NCBI RefSeq assembly: GCF_027853915.1
Contig: NZ_JAQGLA010000005.1
Span: 1 to 64,000, forward strand
DNA from: Saccharopolyspora oryzae
GTDB lineage: Bacteria > Actinomycetota > Actinomycetes > Mycobacteriales > Pseudonocardiaceae
Length of the DNA stretch: 64,000 nt
Direction of reading: 5' to 3'
Part shown: in pieces, positions 38,016-45,844 of the stretch
Position numbering within the stretch: position 1 is the stretch's first letter
Layout of the letters: each line of letters starts with the position of its first letter
The notes under the pieces: generated by a model
Database searches by the model: none
Told to the model about the DNA's origin: nothing
Seen by the model: the letters and a program-made list of their open reading frames with translations, nothing else
Position numbers and translations under genes: made by a program

Positions 38016-38911
38016 GACGGCTCCTCGTCCAGTGCTTCGCGGACCTCGGCGGCTCCGTCGGCGCGCAGGATGCCCGCGCGCTCGGCCCGCTCCGCGGTCC
38101 GCCGGGCCATTTCCCGGTAGCCCGGGAGGACGGCCGGATTCGCCTCGTCCAGGGCGGCGAGGTGCGCGCGGACCGTGCCCGCATCGCCGCGCATGACCGG
38201 GCCGGTGATCGCGCGGTCGCCCAGGCGCAGCGCGTTGTCCAGCGACGCGGACAGGATCGGCGCCATGACCCGGTCGGCGTTGTCGACACCGGCGCTGCGC
38301 AGCAGCTCCGCGCACTCGTTGACCAGGGTGATCAGGTGGTTCGAGCCGTGGGTGAGCGCAGCGTGGTACAGGCGCCGGGACTCCTCCGGCACCCGCACCG
38401 GCTCCATGCCGAGCTCCAGCGCCAGCGCCTCCGCCACGTGCCAACCGGCCTCGTCCGCGGAGGACGCGGTGACCGCCATGCAGGCGTTGCTGAGGCGCTC
38501 GACGTCCTCCGGGCGTCCGGTGAAGGTCATCGCGGGGTGCAGCGCCAGCGCGAGCACCCCGGCCTCGGCCGCAGCGGCGAGCGCGGACACGCCGTGCGCG
38601 CCGGAGGTGTGCGCCAGGATCTGACCGGCGCGCAGGGATTCGGTCGCGACCAGACCCCGGACCAGCCCCGCGATGGTGTCGTCCGGGACCGCCAGCAGCA
38701 GCAGATCTGCCTGCTTGGCGACTTCGTCGGGCGGCAGCACGGCCACCCCGGGCAGCAGTTCCTCCGCGCGGCGCAGCGACGCGTCGGACACCGCGGAAAC
38801 CGCGACCACCTGGTGCCCAGCTCGCTGCAACGCCGCGCCCAGCACGGCACCCACCCGGCCCGCGGAGATGACTCCAACGCGCAGCCGAGGGCCCGTGCGA
38901 CCAGCAGACAT
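38012..38911 (-). CDS. Rossmann-like/DUF2520 family oxidoreductase-like protein
   Basis: 299 residues from the ATG at 38911, chosen for GGAGGA about 9 bp upstream. The N-terminus has a Rossmann NAD(P)-binding loop ([33 protein letters not shown]). The C-terminal DUF2520 domain includes [16 protein letters not shown] and [28 protein letters not shown]. Such genes nearly always neighbour panC in actinobacteria, and the 4-bp overlap seen here fits a role in pantoate or related ketopantoate reduction, which remains unproven. Confidence 0.85.
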   Translation of the reverse strand: MSAGRTGPRLRVGVISAGRVGAVLGAALQRAGHQVVAVSAVSDASLRRAEELLPGVAVLPPDEVAKQADLLLLAVPDDTIAGLVRGLVATESLRAGQILAHTSGAHGVSALAAAAEAGVLALALHPAMTFTGRPEDVERLSNACMAVTASSADEAGWHVAEALALELGMEPVRVPEESRRLYHAALTHGSNHLITLVNECAELLRSAGVDNADRVMAPILSASLDNALRLGDRAITGPVMRGDAGTVRAHLAALDEANPAVLPGYREMARRTAERAERAGILRADGAAEVREALDEEPS

Positions 38912-39063
38912 CGCCACGTCGTCCTCCATACCGTTCCAGTCCCAACCACCGGGTACCGGACAGCAGCGCGAGACTAGCCCGCCGGCGGCCCGCAAACCCT
39001 CCCAGGTGGCGAGAACCACGCCATCCCCGGCACCACCCCCGATCGCCCAGCCGCCCGCACCAA

Positions 39064-39320
39064 CGCAAATTCAATGGAAATCGAACGTCCGATTTCCATT
39101 GAATTTGCGGAAGTTCTCCACAGACGCCGGAACCTGTCCACACCCGTCGGCATGTCGGAACCGGACACTCCCCGGCGTGTCGGCCCCGCACCCTCGGCGG
39201 AGCACCTCTCCGGGGTTCGGTTCGGGTCCTGATCCGGTGTTCGTCGCCAGGTGTAGATTTACAGTTTCAATTGAAACTGTAAATCCCACCCACGGCGGAT
39301 CACAGTTTCAATTGAAACTG
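39064..39320. repeat. Composite intergenic repeat, copy C (inverted orientation)
   Basis: In the 481-bp gap between the DUF2520 gene and PrsW. Order is reversed relative to copies A and B. The 20-bp perfect hairpin comes first (arms 39064-39083 and 39090-39109, 6-nt loop), then two DnaA-like 9-mers at 39114-39122 (TTCTCCACA) and 39134-39142 (CTGTCCACA), again 20 bp apart, each 8/9. CGTGTCGG words follow, then the CAGTTTCAATTGAAACTG palindrome at 39262-39279 (extended to a 30-bp perfect palindrome, 39256-39285) and 39303-39320. Nothing else is apparent in the gap except the presumed DUF2520 promoter. Confidence 0.8.
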
Positions 39321-39392
39321 CGGGGCTCGGTGCGCGAAGGATCCGCGGCACTCGAGCGGACGGCCTGCCCACCTCGGTTGGAACTGCGCTCG

Positions 39393-40661
39393 TCAGTCGC
39401 GGGTGCGTTGGGGCGGGGTTTTGGGAATCGGGCGCCTGAGGTTGTGCTGGGTCAGCTCGTCGAGCTTGATTCGGGCCGTTTTGATCGCCTGCTGGGTGCC
39501 CGCCGCCGAGCGCCTCGCCTGCTTGAGGTCCTCGATCAGCTCCTCGCGGCGGGACCGGCGGGCCGCGCTGGTGGTGCGGCCCTCGGACGCCCGGTGCTGC
39601 AGGAACGCCAGCTCAGTGACCGCGATCTGGTAGTCGCGGACCGCCTTGGCCGCCTCGTGCCCCGCCCTGCGGCGCACCTTGCGCAGCCAGCCCTTCCGGC
39701 CGGCCAGCGTGGCCAGCATGTCCATCTCGCTGCGCGCGATCAGCCCGGCCCGCTCCAGCACCGGCAGCTGCTCGATGACGATCCGCTGCTCGCGCTTGCG
39801 CTGCCACACCACCAGCCCGAAGGTGCCCAGGAAGATCGGCACCATGATCAGGAAGTAGACGTTGAGGAACTCCGCGCCGCCGAGCAGCGTCGCCGCGTTC
39901 CACACCGCGTGCAGCAGGAACGCCGCCGCGAACCCGCCCAGCAGGTAGACCGGGCGCAGCCGCTTGTCGTCGGTGCGCGCGGCCAGACCGATGCCGATGC
40001 CGAACATCGCGCTGAACAGCGGGTGCGAGAACGGCGCCAGCACGCCGCGCATGATGAACACCGCCACCACGCCGCCGCCGAAGCTGCCCATGCCGTCGAT
40101 CGCGAACGCCTTGCCGAAGTACAGGATGTTCTCGGTGAAGGCGAAGCCCGCCGCGGTCAGCGCCGCGTAGACGATGCCGTCGACCATCCCGTTGAACTCC
40201 GAGCGGCGCTTGAACCACAGCGCGACCACGAACAGCGCCTTCGCGCCCTCCTCCACCAGCGGCCCCATCACCGCGGTCAGGAGGAACTTCTGGTCGCCGC
40301 CGCCGAACAGGGTGTCGACGAGCTGGATGACGGTGTCGTTGAGCAGCAGCGAGCAGGCGGTCGCCCCGCCCACGCCCCACAGGAACGCACCGAGCAGCAG
40401 CATCGGCGGTTCCGGTTCCCACCGGTCGATCCAGATGATCGCGGCGAACACGACGCCGACCGGCAGCAGAGCGGCTATGGCGCCGACCAGCGCGGGCAGC
40501 AGACCGACCCGGGACGTGGTGACACCGGCCATCACCAATCCGCAGATCCCGAGCACGATCAGGCCGGCGACCGGCCAACCGACGGCGTGGTGCTTGCGGG
40601 TCTGGAGCTTGCGCGCGCCGGAGAGATCGGGCGCGGGCCTCCGGAGATCAGGACTCGACAC
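39393..40661 (-). CDS. PrsW-family intramembrane metalloprotease with long C-terminal extension
   Basis: 422 residues. About eight membrane helices (roughly 28-295). Protease signatures are present: GPLVEEGAKALFVVALWFK (EExxK, about 137), AALTAAGFAFTENILYF (FxxxEN, about 170-180), FSHPLFSAMFGIGIGLA (His) and LLHAVWNAATLL (His). The C-terminal about 120 residues are soluble, charged and coiled-coil-like. PrsW cleaves anti-sigma factors in Bacillus; no anti-sigma gene is adjacent here. It separates the DUF2520 gene from the DUF6779-like gene, which I recall as neighbours in mycobacteria, so it may be an insertion. Confidence 0.88.
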   Translation of the reverse strand: MSSPDLRRPAPDLSGARKLQTRKHHAVGWPVAGLIVLGICGLVMAGVTTSRVGLLPALVGAIAALLPVGVVFAAIIWIDRWEPEPPMLLLGAFLWGVGGATACSLLLNDTVIQLVDTLFGGGDQKFLLTAVMGPLVEEGAKALFVVALWFKRRSEFNGMVDGIVYAALTAAGFAFTENILYFGKAFAIDGMGSFGGGVVAVFIMRGVLAPFSHPLFSAMFGIGIGLAARTDDKRLRPVYLLGGFAAAFLLHAVWNAATLLGGAEFLNVYFLIMVPIFLGTFGLVVWQRKREQRIVIEQLPVLERAGLIARSEMDMLATLAGRKGWLRKVRRRAGHEAAKAVRDYQIAVTELAFLQHRASEGRTTSAARRSRREELIEDLKQARRSAAGTQQAIKTARIKLDELTQHNLRRPIPKTPPQRTRD

Positions 40662-40712
40662 GGGACAAAACCCTATTGAAGGGAGTCCGGCGCCGCCCGG
40701 ACAGTCACCTTC

Positions 40713-41612
40713 TCAGGCGCGTCGCCGCCTCCGCCGCTGCGTGTCGGAGGCGTTCCCGTACGCCGCGAGCAGGTCGTTCACCGAGGTCCCCTCGGCGTGC
40801 GCGCCCTCCGGATCCGGCGCCGGAGCCGGGGCGGGCGCGGGAGAGACGACCGCAGGTGCGGGCGCCGGAGCCGGCGCCTTCGGGGGCTCCGGGGCGCGCT
40901 GCGGCGGCTCGTGGTTGGCCCTCTCCGGCGGGCGGACCGGGCGCGGGCGCGACGGGTGCGCCTGCGCGGCTTGCGGTTTGAGGCGCGGGTGCGGCTTCGG
41001 GTGCTGCTTCGGCCGCGGTTCCTCGCGCGGCGGCTCCTCGCCGGAGAGCCTGCTGATCAGCTCGGTGTTCTGGGGCTGCGCGGCGGGCAGCTCCCGGCCC
41101 TGCGGGGCCTGGACGAGCTGGCCTTCGAACTTGCTGCTGTTCTCGCCCAACGACCGGACGCGGGTGGATTCGGCGCGCAGCGCGACCCGCTCGAACAGCA
41201 CGTCACCGCCGAGCACCTGCTCCAGGCTGGTCCGCAGCCGCTGCAGCTCCGCTTGCAGCGCCTTCAGCTCGCCGTCGGACTCCTCGGCCGCCTTCCGGCG
41301 GGCCTCGGCCTCCACCTCCAGCTCGAACTCGCGGCGCGCAGCGATCTCCCGCTCCAGTTCGAGCTCGTAGATCCGCTGCCGGTCCTCGGCGAGCTTCTCG
41401 TCCTGGGCGACCCGGTTGCGCAACCGGGCGACCGCGAACGCTCCGATCAGCGCCGACCACAGCGCGGCGACCAGTCCCAACCGCAGCAGGCGGGCGTCGC
41501 TGCTGATGACCAGCACTGCGGTGGCGGCCGCGGCGAGCACGAGCGCGCCGACCCACAAGGCGGTCGAGCCGCCTGCGCGGGATTCGGTCTCGGTACTGCC
41601 GCGGTCGGACAT
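40713..41612 (-). CDS. DUF6779-like membrane protein with coiled coil and proline-rich tail
   Basis: About 299 residues from the ATG at 41612; an in-frame GTG three codons earlier is possible. Two N-terminal membrane helices (ALWVGALVLAAAATAVLVI and LGLVAALWSALIGAFAVA) are followed by a charged coiled coil (NRVAQDEKLAEDRQRIYELELEREIAARREFELEVEAEARRKAAEE...) and an 'LEQVLGGDVLFERVALRAESTRVRSLG' block. A low-complexity Pro/Ala tail (APAPAPAP...) ends in SVNDLLAAYG. Position matches Rv3604c (from memory). Function unknown; the coiled coil suggests a scaffold. Confidence 0.75.
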   Translation of the reverse strand: MSDRGSTETESRAGGSTALWVGALVLAAAATAVLVISSDARLLRLGLVAALWSALIGAFAVARLRNRVAQDEKLAEDRQRIYELELEREIAARREFELEVEAEARRKAAEESDGELKALQAELQRLRTSLEQVLGGDVLFERVALRAESTRVRSLGENSSKFEGQLVQAPQGRELPAAQPQNTELISRLSGEEPPREEPRPKQHPKPHPRLKPQAAQAHPSRPRPVRPPERANHEPPQRAPEPPKAPAPAPAPAVVSPAPAPAPAPDPEGAHAEGTSVNDLLAAYGNASDTQRRRRRRA

Positions 41613-41836
41613 GCCCACCACGGTACCGGGCGGTTATCAGTTCGAGACCTGAAGGCGAGCAACGCGACTCCACATTGGTCGCAGTGGCGCACGCCACCCG
41701 CCTCCGAACGGCCGAACCCGAGCCCGCTAAAGCACGCCAAACCCGCTGGGAGAGGGCACTTTCACCCCGATCCGACGCCCCGCTCCCGCGGTCAGCGGGA
41801 CGTCCAGCACGACACACCGGAGCGCGTCGGCAACGC

Positions 41837-42301
41837 TCAGTCCTCGTCGTCGTAAGGCTCTTCGGGCTCGTCGGGATTGCGCAGGCAGTGCTCCAGCCAC
41901 AAGCCCGCCGCGATCAGCGCAGCCGCGCTCACCAGGCCGATCACCGCGGCGACCATGTCGCCCTGCGCCGCCTCCACGATGCCGACGATCGGCAGCAGGT
42001 AGGCGCCGAGCCCGATCCACACCCCGGCCATGATCGCGCCCGCCATCGAGGACGCCTTGGCCAGCGCCACCGCGCGCGCCGCCGTCGGCCCGTCCAGCGG
42101 CTCGGTGCCCGGCCGGCGCTTCACGCGCGGACGCATGACCAGCGCCAGGACCAGGTCGACCAGCGCGATCAGCAGCAGGGTCGCCCCGGCCAGCTGCGGC
42201 AACCGCGGCAGGTCCCCGTAGGTGATCCGGGTGAGCAGGAAGATCACGACCGCCGCCGCCACTCCGTTGGCGATCAGCTGACCGGGTTTGGTGAAGGTCA
42301 T
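41837..42301 (-). CDS. DUF3180 family membrane protein
   Basis: 154 residues from the ATG at 42301 (MTFTKPGQLIANGVAAAVVIFLLTRITYGDLPRLP). Four membrane helices can be read, with the conserved block DGPTAARAVALAKASSMAGAIMAGVWIGLGAYLLP and an acidic tail (NPDEPEEPYDDED). Position between folK and the DUF6779-like gene matches Rv3605c (from memory). Function is unknown. A 224-bp spacer separates it from the next gene. Confidence 0.82.
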   Translation of the reverse strand: MTFTKPGQLIANGVAAAVVIFLLTRITYGDLPRLPQLAGATLLLIALVDLVLALVMRPRVKRRPGTEPLDGPTAARAVALAKASSMAGAIMAGVWIGLGAYLLPIVGIVEAAQGDMVAAVIGLVSAAALIAAGLWLEHCLRNPDEPEEPYDDED

Positions 42302-42378
42302 GCGCTCTGCTCCTCGCGGTGCCACGGCTCCAGGATCCCACCTGATCGCCACCGCAGGAGTTCCGGGCGAAAATCGCC

Positions 42379-42407
42379 TTGAGTCTCCCCCGACAGGAGG
42401 GTCGAAG
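42379..42407 (+). promoter_or_regulatory. Candidate MerR-type operator/promoter overlapping the merR ribosome-binding site
   Basis: TTGAGT (42379-42384) is followed by CTCCCCCGACAGGAG, a dyad with GA..CTCC and GGAG..TC halves, resembling promoters bound by MerR regulators. The right half contains the AGGAGG ribosome-binding site (42395-42400) of merR itself. No clear -10 hexamer is visible. Confidence 0.35.
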
Positions 42408-43355
42408 GTGGACGACGTGAACGACACCGCGCGCTACACGATCGGCGAACTGGCCCGTCGCACCGGACTGACGGTGAAGACGATCCGGTTCTACTCCGAC
42501 ACCGGCGTGGTGCCGCCCACCGACCGCACCGCGGCCGGTTACCGCCAGTACGACGTGACCGCCGTCAGCCGCCTGGAACTGGTTCGCACGCTGCGCGAAC
42601 TGGGCGCCGGGCTGGACGAGGTGAAGCGGGTGCTCGCCCGCGAGACGACGCTCGCTCAGCTGGCCAGCGCCCACCTCGGGCTGTTGGAGGAGCAGATGCG
42701 CGTGCTGCGGACCCGGCGGGCCGTGCTGCGGGCGGTGGTCAAGCTCGACCGTTCGACCGAGGAGGTACGACTCATGCAGGAACTGGCGAAGATGCCCGAC
42801 GAGGAGCGCAACCGGCTCATCGACGAGTTCTGGGACGAGGTCAGCGCGGAGCTGAACGTGACCCCGGGCTTCACCGAGTGGATGCGCTCGGCGAAGCCGA
42901 ACCTGCCCGACGACCCGAGCACCGAGCAGCTGGAGGCCTGGCTCGAACTCGCCGAACTGGTGCAGGACCAGGACTTCCGGCGCGCGGTGCGGGCGCTCTA
43001 CCAGGAGCACGCGAACCGCCGCGAAGCAGGCGAGAAGATGATCGACCACGCCGACGCGCCCAAGTGGTGGGCGATCACCGACGAGGCGAAGGCCTCCGCC
43101 GAGTCCGGGACCGCGCCGGACAGCGCCGAGGCCGAGGCGCTGACCGATCGGCTGATGGGGCTGGCCACCGAGGAGTGGGGAAAGCCGGACACGCCGGAGT
43201 TCCGCCGCGAGATGGCCGCCTACTACGAGGAGCACGACGGGCGGATGTCCCGCTACTGGGAGCTCCTGGCCATCATCAACGGCTGGCCGCAGCACCCGGT
43301 CACCGACGAGGCGACCCGCTGGCTGGCCACCGCCCTCCGCGCGTCCGCCCGGTAG
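42408..43355 (+). CDS. MerR-family transcriptional regulator
   Basis: 315 residues from the GTG at 42408, with AGGAGG 7 bp upstream; the encoded upstream extension lacks family character. The N-terminal winged helix is YTIGELARRTGLTVKTIRFYSDTGVVPPTDRTAAGYRQYDVTAVSRLELVRTLRELG, followed by the usual dimerisation helix (LLEEQMRVLRTRRAVLRAVV). The C-terminal about 190 residues are an effector region of unknown ligand (MPDEERNRLIDEFWDEVS...). It is transcribed against the surrounding leftward run and lies between folK and DUF3180, so it is probably an insertion into the conserved block. Confidence 0.88.
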   Translation: MDDVNDTARYTIGELARRTGLTVKTIRFYSDTGVVPPTDRTAAGYRQYDVTAVSRLELVRTLRELGAGLDEVKRVLARETTLAQLASAHLGLLEEQMRVLRTRRAVLRAVVKLDRSTEEVRLMQELAKMPDEERNRLIDEFWDEVSAELNVTPGFTEWMRSAKPNLPDDPSTEQLEAWLELAELVQDQDFRRAVRALYQEHANRREAGEKMIDHADAPKWWAITDEAKASAESGTAPDSAEAEALTDRLMGLATEEWGKPDTPEFRREMAAYYEEHDGRMSRYWELLAIINGWPQHPVTDEATRWLATALRASAR

Positions 43356-43378
43356 CGGAACGTCCGCGCTGCTCAAGC

Positions 43379-43424
43379 CCCGTGAGCACTTTCTGGCGCT
43401 ATAGGCCCAGAAAGTGCTCACGGG
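43379..43424. terminator. Bidirectional hairpin, CGTGAG family (H4)
   Basis: 18-bp perfect arms (CCCGTGAGCACTTTCTGG at 43379-43396 against 43407-43424) and a 10-nt loop containing CTATAG. It lies between the convergent merR and folK genes, 24 bp after merR and 19 bp from folK. Confidence 0.78.
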
Positions 43425-43442
43425 AAGCTAGCAGGCCGGGCT

Positions 43443-43937
43443 TCAGGTGAGGGTGAGGTCCTCGCGGAGGTGGACGTCGGCGATCTCGTCGTCCGGCAGG
43501 GCTTTCAGGAGTTCGGCGACCCGGCCGTGCCCCGGGAGCTCCGCGTCGGGATCGATCGCCAGCCACGGGATCAGCACCGTCGCGCGGCTCGGCGTTCCCG
43601 GGTGCGGGAGCAGGAGTTCCGGGTCCTCGCTGCGGACACCGTCCACAGTGACCACGTCGACGTCCAGGGTGCGCGGGCCCCAGCGCTGCTCGCGCCGCCG
43701 TTCCGCCTGCTGCTCCAGCTGCTGGCCGCGGCGCAGCCAGCCCCACTCGTCGAACTCCGGGGACTCCACGACCAGGACCGCGTTGAGGAAGTCCGGCTGG
43801 TCGGTGACGCCCCACGGCGCGGTCTCGTACACCGGCGAGGCCGCGACCAGCACGTCGGCGAACCCGTCGACGGCGAGCTTGAGGAAGCTGAGCCGATCCC
43901 CGAGGTTCGACCCCAGCGAGAGCACCGCCCTGCTCAT
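43443..43937 (-). CDS. folK: 2-amino-4-hydroxy-6-hydroxymethyldihydropteridine pyrophosphokinase
   Basis: 164 residues from the ATG at 43937, preferred because GGGGAG lies 9 bp upstream and MSRAVLSLGSNLGDRLSFL aligns with the family start; a GTG at 43946 overlapping the folB stop is possible. Motifs: YETAPWGVTDQPDFLNAVL, EQRWGPRTLDVDVVT and the LLLPHPGTPSRATVLIPW block. It makes the pterin pyrophosphate used by FolP. Last gene of the folate operon. Confidence 0.95.
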   Translation of the reverse strand: MSRAVLSLGSNLGDRLSFLKLAVDGFADVLVAASPVYETAPWGVTDQPDFLNAVLVVESPEFDEWGWLRRGQQLEQQAERRREQRWGPRTLDVDVVTVDGVRSEDPELLLPHPGTPSRATVLIPWLAIDPDAELPGHGRVAELLKALPDDEIADVHLREDLTLT

Positions 43938-43942
43938 CCCGC

Positions 43943-44332
43943 TCACTCCCCGACCGCGCGACCGCGGCCGCCCCGGCGGGAGCGGCGGATGGTCACCGCC
44001 ACGTCGGCGAAGGTCAGCGGGATCGGCGCGCTCGGCTTGTGGATGGTGACCTCCGCGGCGTGCACCCGCTCGTCGGTCATCACGTCGTCGGCGATCTCGC
44101 CCGCCACCGCTTCGATCAGGTCCTTCGACGGCCCGGCCACGATCGCCGCCGCGCGCTCGGCCAGCTCGCCGTAGTGCATCGTCTTCGCCAGGTCGTCGGT
44201 GGCCGCGGCCTCGCCGAGGTCGATCCAGACCGTGATGTCGACGAAGAAGTCCTGCCCGTCGCGCTTCTCGTGGTCGAAGACCCCGTGGTTGCCGCGAACC
44301 TTCAGGCCGGTCAACGTGATCCGGTCAGCCAC
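43943..44332 (-). CDS. folB: Dihydroneopterin aldolase
   Basis: 129 residues. [61 protein letters not shown] is the family core, with the catalytic region near [18 protein letters not shown] and [21 protein letters not shown]. It converts dihydroneopterin to hydroxymethyldihydropterin and glycolaldehyde. It overlaps the folP end by 8 bp and runs into folK, so all are co-expressed. Confidence 0.95.
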   Translation of the reverse strand: MADRITLTGLKVRGNHGVFDHEKRDGQDFFVDITVWIDLGEAAATDDLAKTMHYGELAERAAAIVAGPSKDLIEAVAGEIADDVMTDERVHAAEVTIHKPSAPIPLTFADVAVTIRRSRRGGRGRAVGE

Positions 44333-45173
44333 CGAACTCCCCTCCGCTGCGCCACGCGGCGGTCACCGCGACGGCGTCCAACGATTGCCGCACGTCGTGC
44401 ACCCGGACGCCCCAGGCCCCGCGGTCGGCGGCCAGCGCCGACACCACCGCGGTCGCGGTCTCGCGCCCGGCGGGCGGGCGCGGGGTGCCGTCGTCGTCGG
44501 CCAGCAGCCGTCCCAGGAACCGCTTGCGGGAAGCCCCGACCAGCACCGGGAAGCCCAGCTCGACGAAGACCTCCAGCCGCTGCAGGAGCTGCCAGTCGTG
44601 CTGCCCGGTCTTGGCGAAGCCCAGGCCCGGGTCCAGCACGATCGCTTCCTCGGCGACGCCCGCCCCCAACGCGACGTCGACCTGCCGCAGCAGTTCGTCG
44701 CGCACCTCTCCGACCACGTCGGAGTAGACCGCGAGGTCGTTCATGCCCTTGCTGTGGCCGCGCCAGTGCATCAGCACCCACGGCAGCCCGGTGTCGGCGG
44801 CGACGTGCGCCATGTCCGGATCGGCCAACCCGCCGGACACGTCGTTGATCACCGCGGCACCGGCTTCCGCGGTCGCCGCGGCGACCTTGGCGCGGGTGGT
44901 GTCGACGCTGACCGGGACGCCTGCACCGACCAGCTCGCGGACCACGGGCAGCACCCGCTCGATCTCGGTCGCCGGGTCGACGCGCTCGGATCCGGGCCGG
45001 GTCGATTCCCCGCCCACGTCGATGATGTCGGCGCCCATCCGGTGCATCTCGACGCCGTGCGCGATGGCCGCGTCGCGGTCCAGGTAGCGCCCGCCGTCGG
45101 AGAACGAATCCGGCGTCACGTTCAGCACGCCCATCACCGCGCAGCGCGGCGGGTTCGGCAACCGCGGATGCAT
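44325..45173 (-). CDS. folP: Dihydropteroate synthase
   Basis: 282 residues from the ATG at 45173, whose first base is shared with the folE stop (TGATG). Conserved loops: [86 protein letters not shown] and [11 protein letters not shown]. It joins p-aminobenzoate to pterin and is the sulfonamide target. Confidence 0.96.
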   Translation of the reverse strand: MHPRLPNPPRCAVMGVLNVTPDSFSDGGRYLDRDAAIAHGVEMHRMGADIIDVGGESTRPGSERVDPATEIERVLPVVRELVGAGVPVSVDTTRAKVAAATAEAGAAVINDVSGGLADPDMAHVAADTGLPWVLMHWRGHSKGMNDLAVYSDVVGEVRDELLRQVDVALGAGVAEEAIVLDPGLGFAKTGQHDWQLLQRLEVFVELGFPVLVGASRKRFLGRLLADDDGTPRPPAGRETATAVVSALAADRGAWGVRVHDVRQSLDAVAVTAAWRSGGEFGG

Positions 45174-45811
45174 CAGCGTCCCCTGATCAGCGACAACGCC
45201 TCGGAGCGCGAGGACGCCGAGTCGCGGAACTGGCCGCGCACCGCGGACGTCGTGGTGGTGGAACCGGCCTTGCGGACGCCGCGCATGCCCATGCACAGGT
45301 GCTCGGCGTCGATCACCACGATCACCCCGCGCGGCTCCAGCCTGCGCACCAGCGCGTCGGCGACCTGCGAGGTCAGCCGCTCCTGCACCTGCGGGCGCTT
45401 GGCGTAGAGGTCGACCAGCCGCGCCAGCTTGGACAGCCCGGTCACCCGTCCCCGCTCGTTCGGGATGTACCCGACGTGCGCGTACCCGTGGAACGGCAGC
45501 AGGTGGTGCTCGCACTGCGAGTACACCGGGATGTCGCGGACCAGGACGAGTTCCTCGTGGGCCTCGTCGAAGGTCTTGTCCAGGACCTCGTCCGGGTTCG
45601 TGTAGAGCCCGGCGAACAGCTCGCGGTAGGCGCGGGCGACTCGGGCGGGGGTGTCGCGGAGACCTTCCCGGTCCGGGTCCTCACCTGCTGCGAGGAGCAG
45701 TTCCCGCACCGCGGCTTCAGCGCGGTCCTGGTCGAACTGGGGGATGTGGAAAGAGCCGTCGGGACGGGAGTCGCCTCCCGCCCCGATCGGCTCGTCGACC
45801 GAACTGGTCAA
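45173..45811 (-). CDS. folE: GTP cyclohydrolase I
   Basis: 212 residues. The start is a TTG at 45811 supported by GGAGGAAAG six bases upstream; no ATG or GTG is suitably placed. Core motifs: [24 protein letters not shown], zinc-site [47 protein letters not shown] and EHLCMGMRG with the second zinc cysteine. It converts GTP to dihydroneopterin triphosphate, the first step to folate. The weak TTG start downstream of ftsH may limit output. Confidence 0.95.
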   Translation of the reverse strand: MTSSVDEPIGAGGDSRPDGSFHIPQFDQDRAEAAVRELLLAAGEDPDREGLRDTPARVARAYRELFAGLYTNPDEVLDKTFDEAHEELVLVRDIPVYSQCEHHLLPFHGYAHVGYIPNERGRVTGLSKLARLVDLYAKRPQVQERLTSQVADALVRRLEPRGVIVVIDAEHLCMGMRGVRKAGSTTTTSAVRGQFRDSASSRSEALSLIRGR

Positions 45812-45844
45812 TTCTGCTTTCCTCCACTGGCTGGAGAGCCAGTA

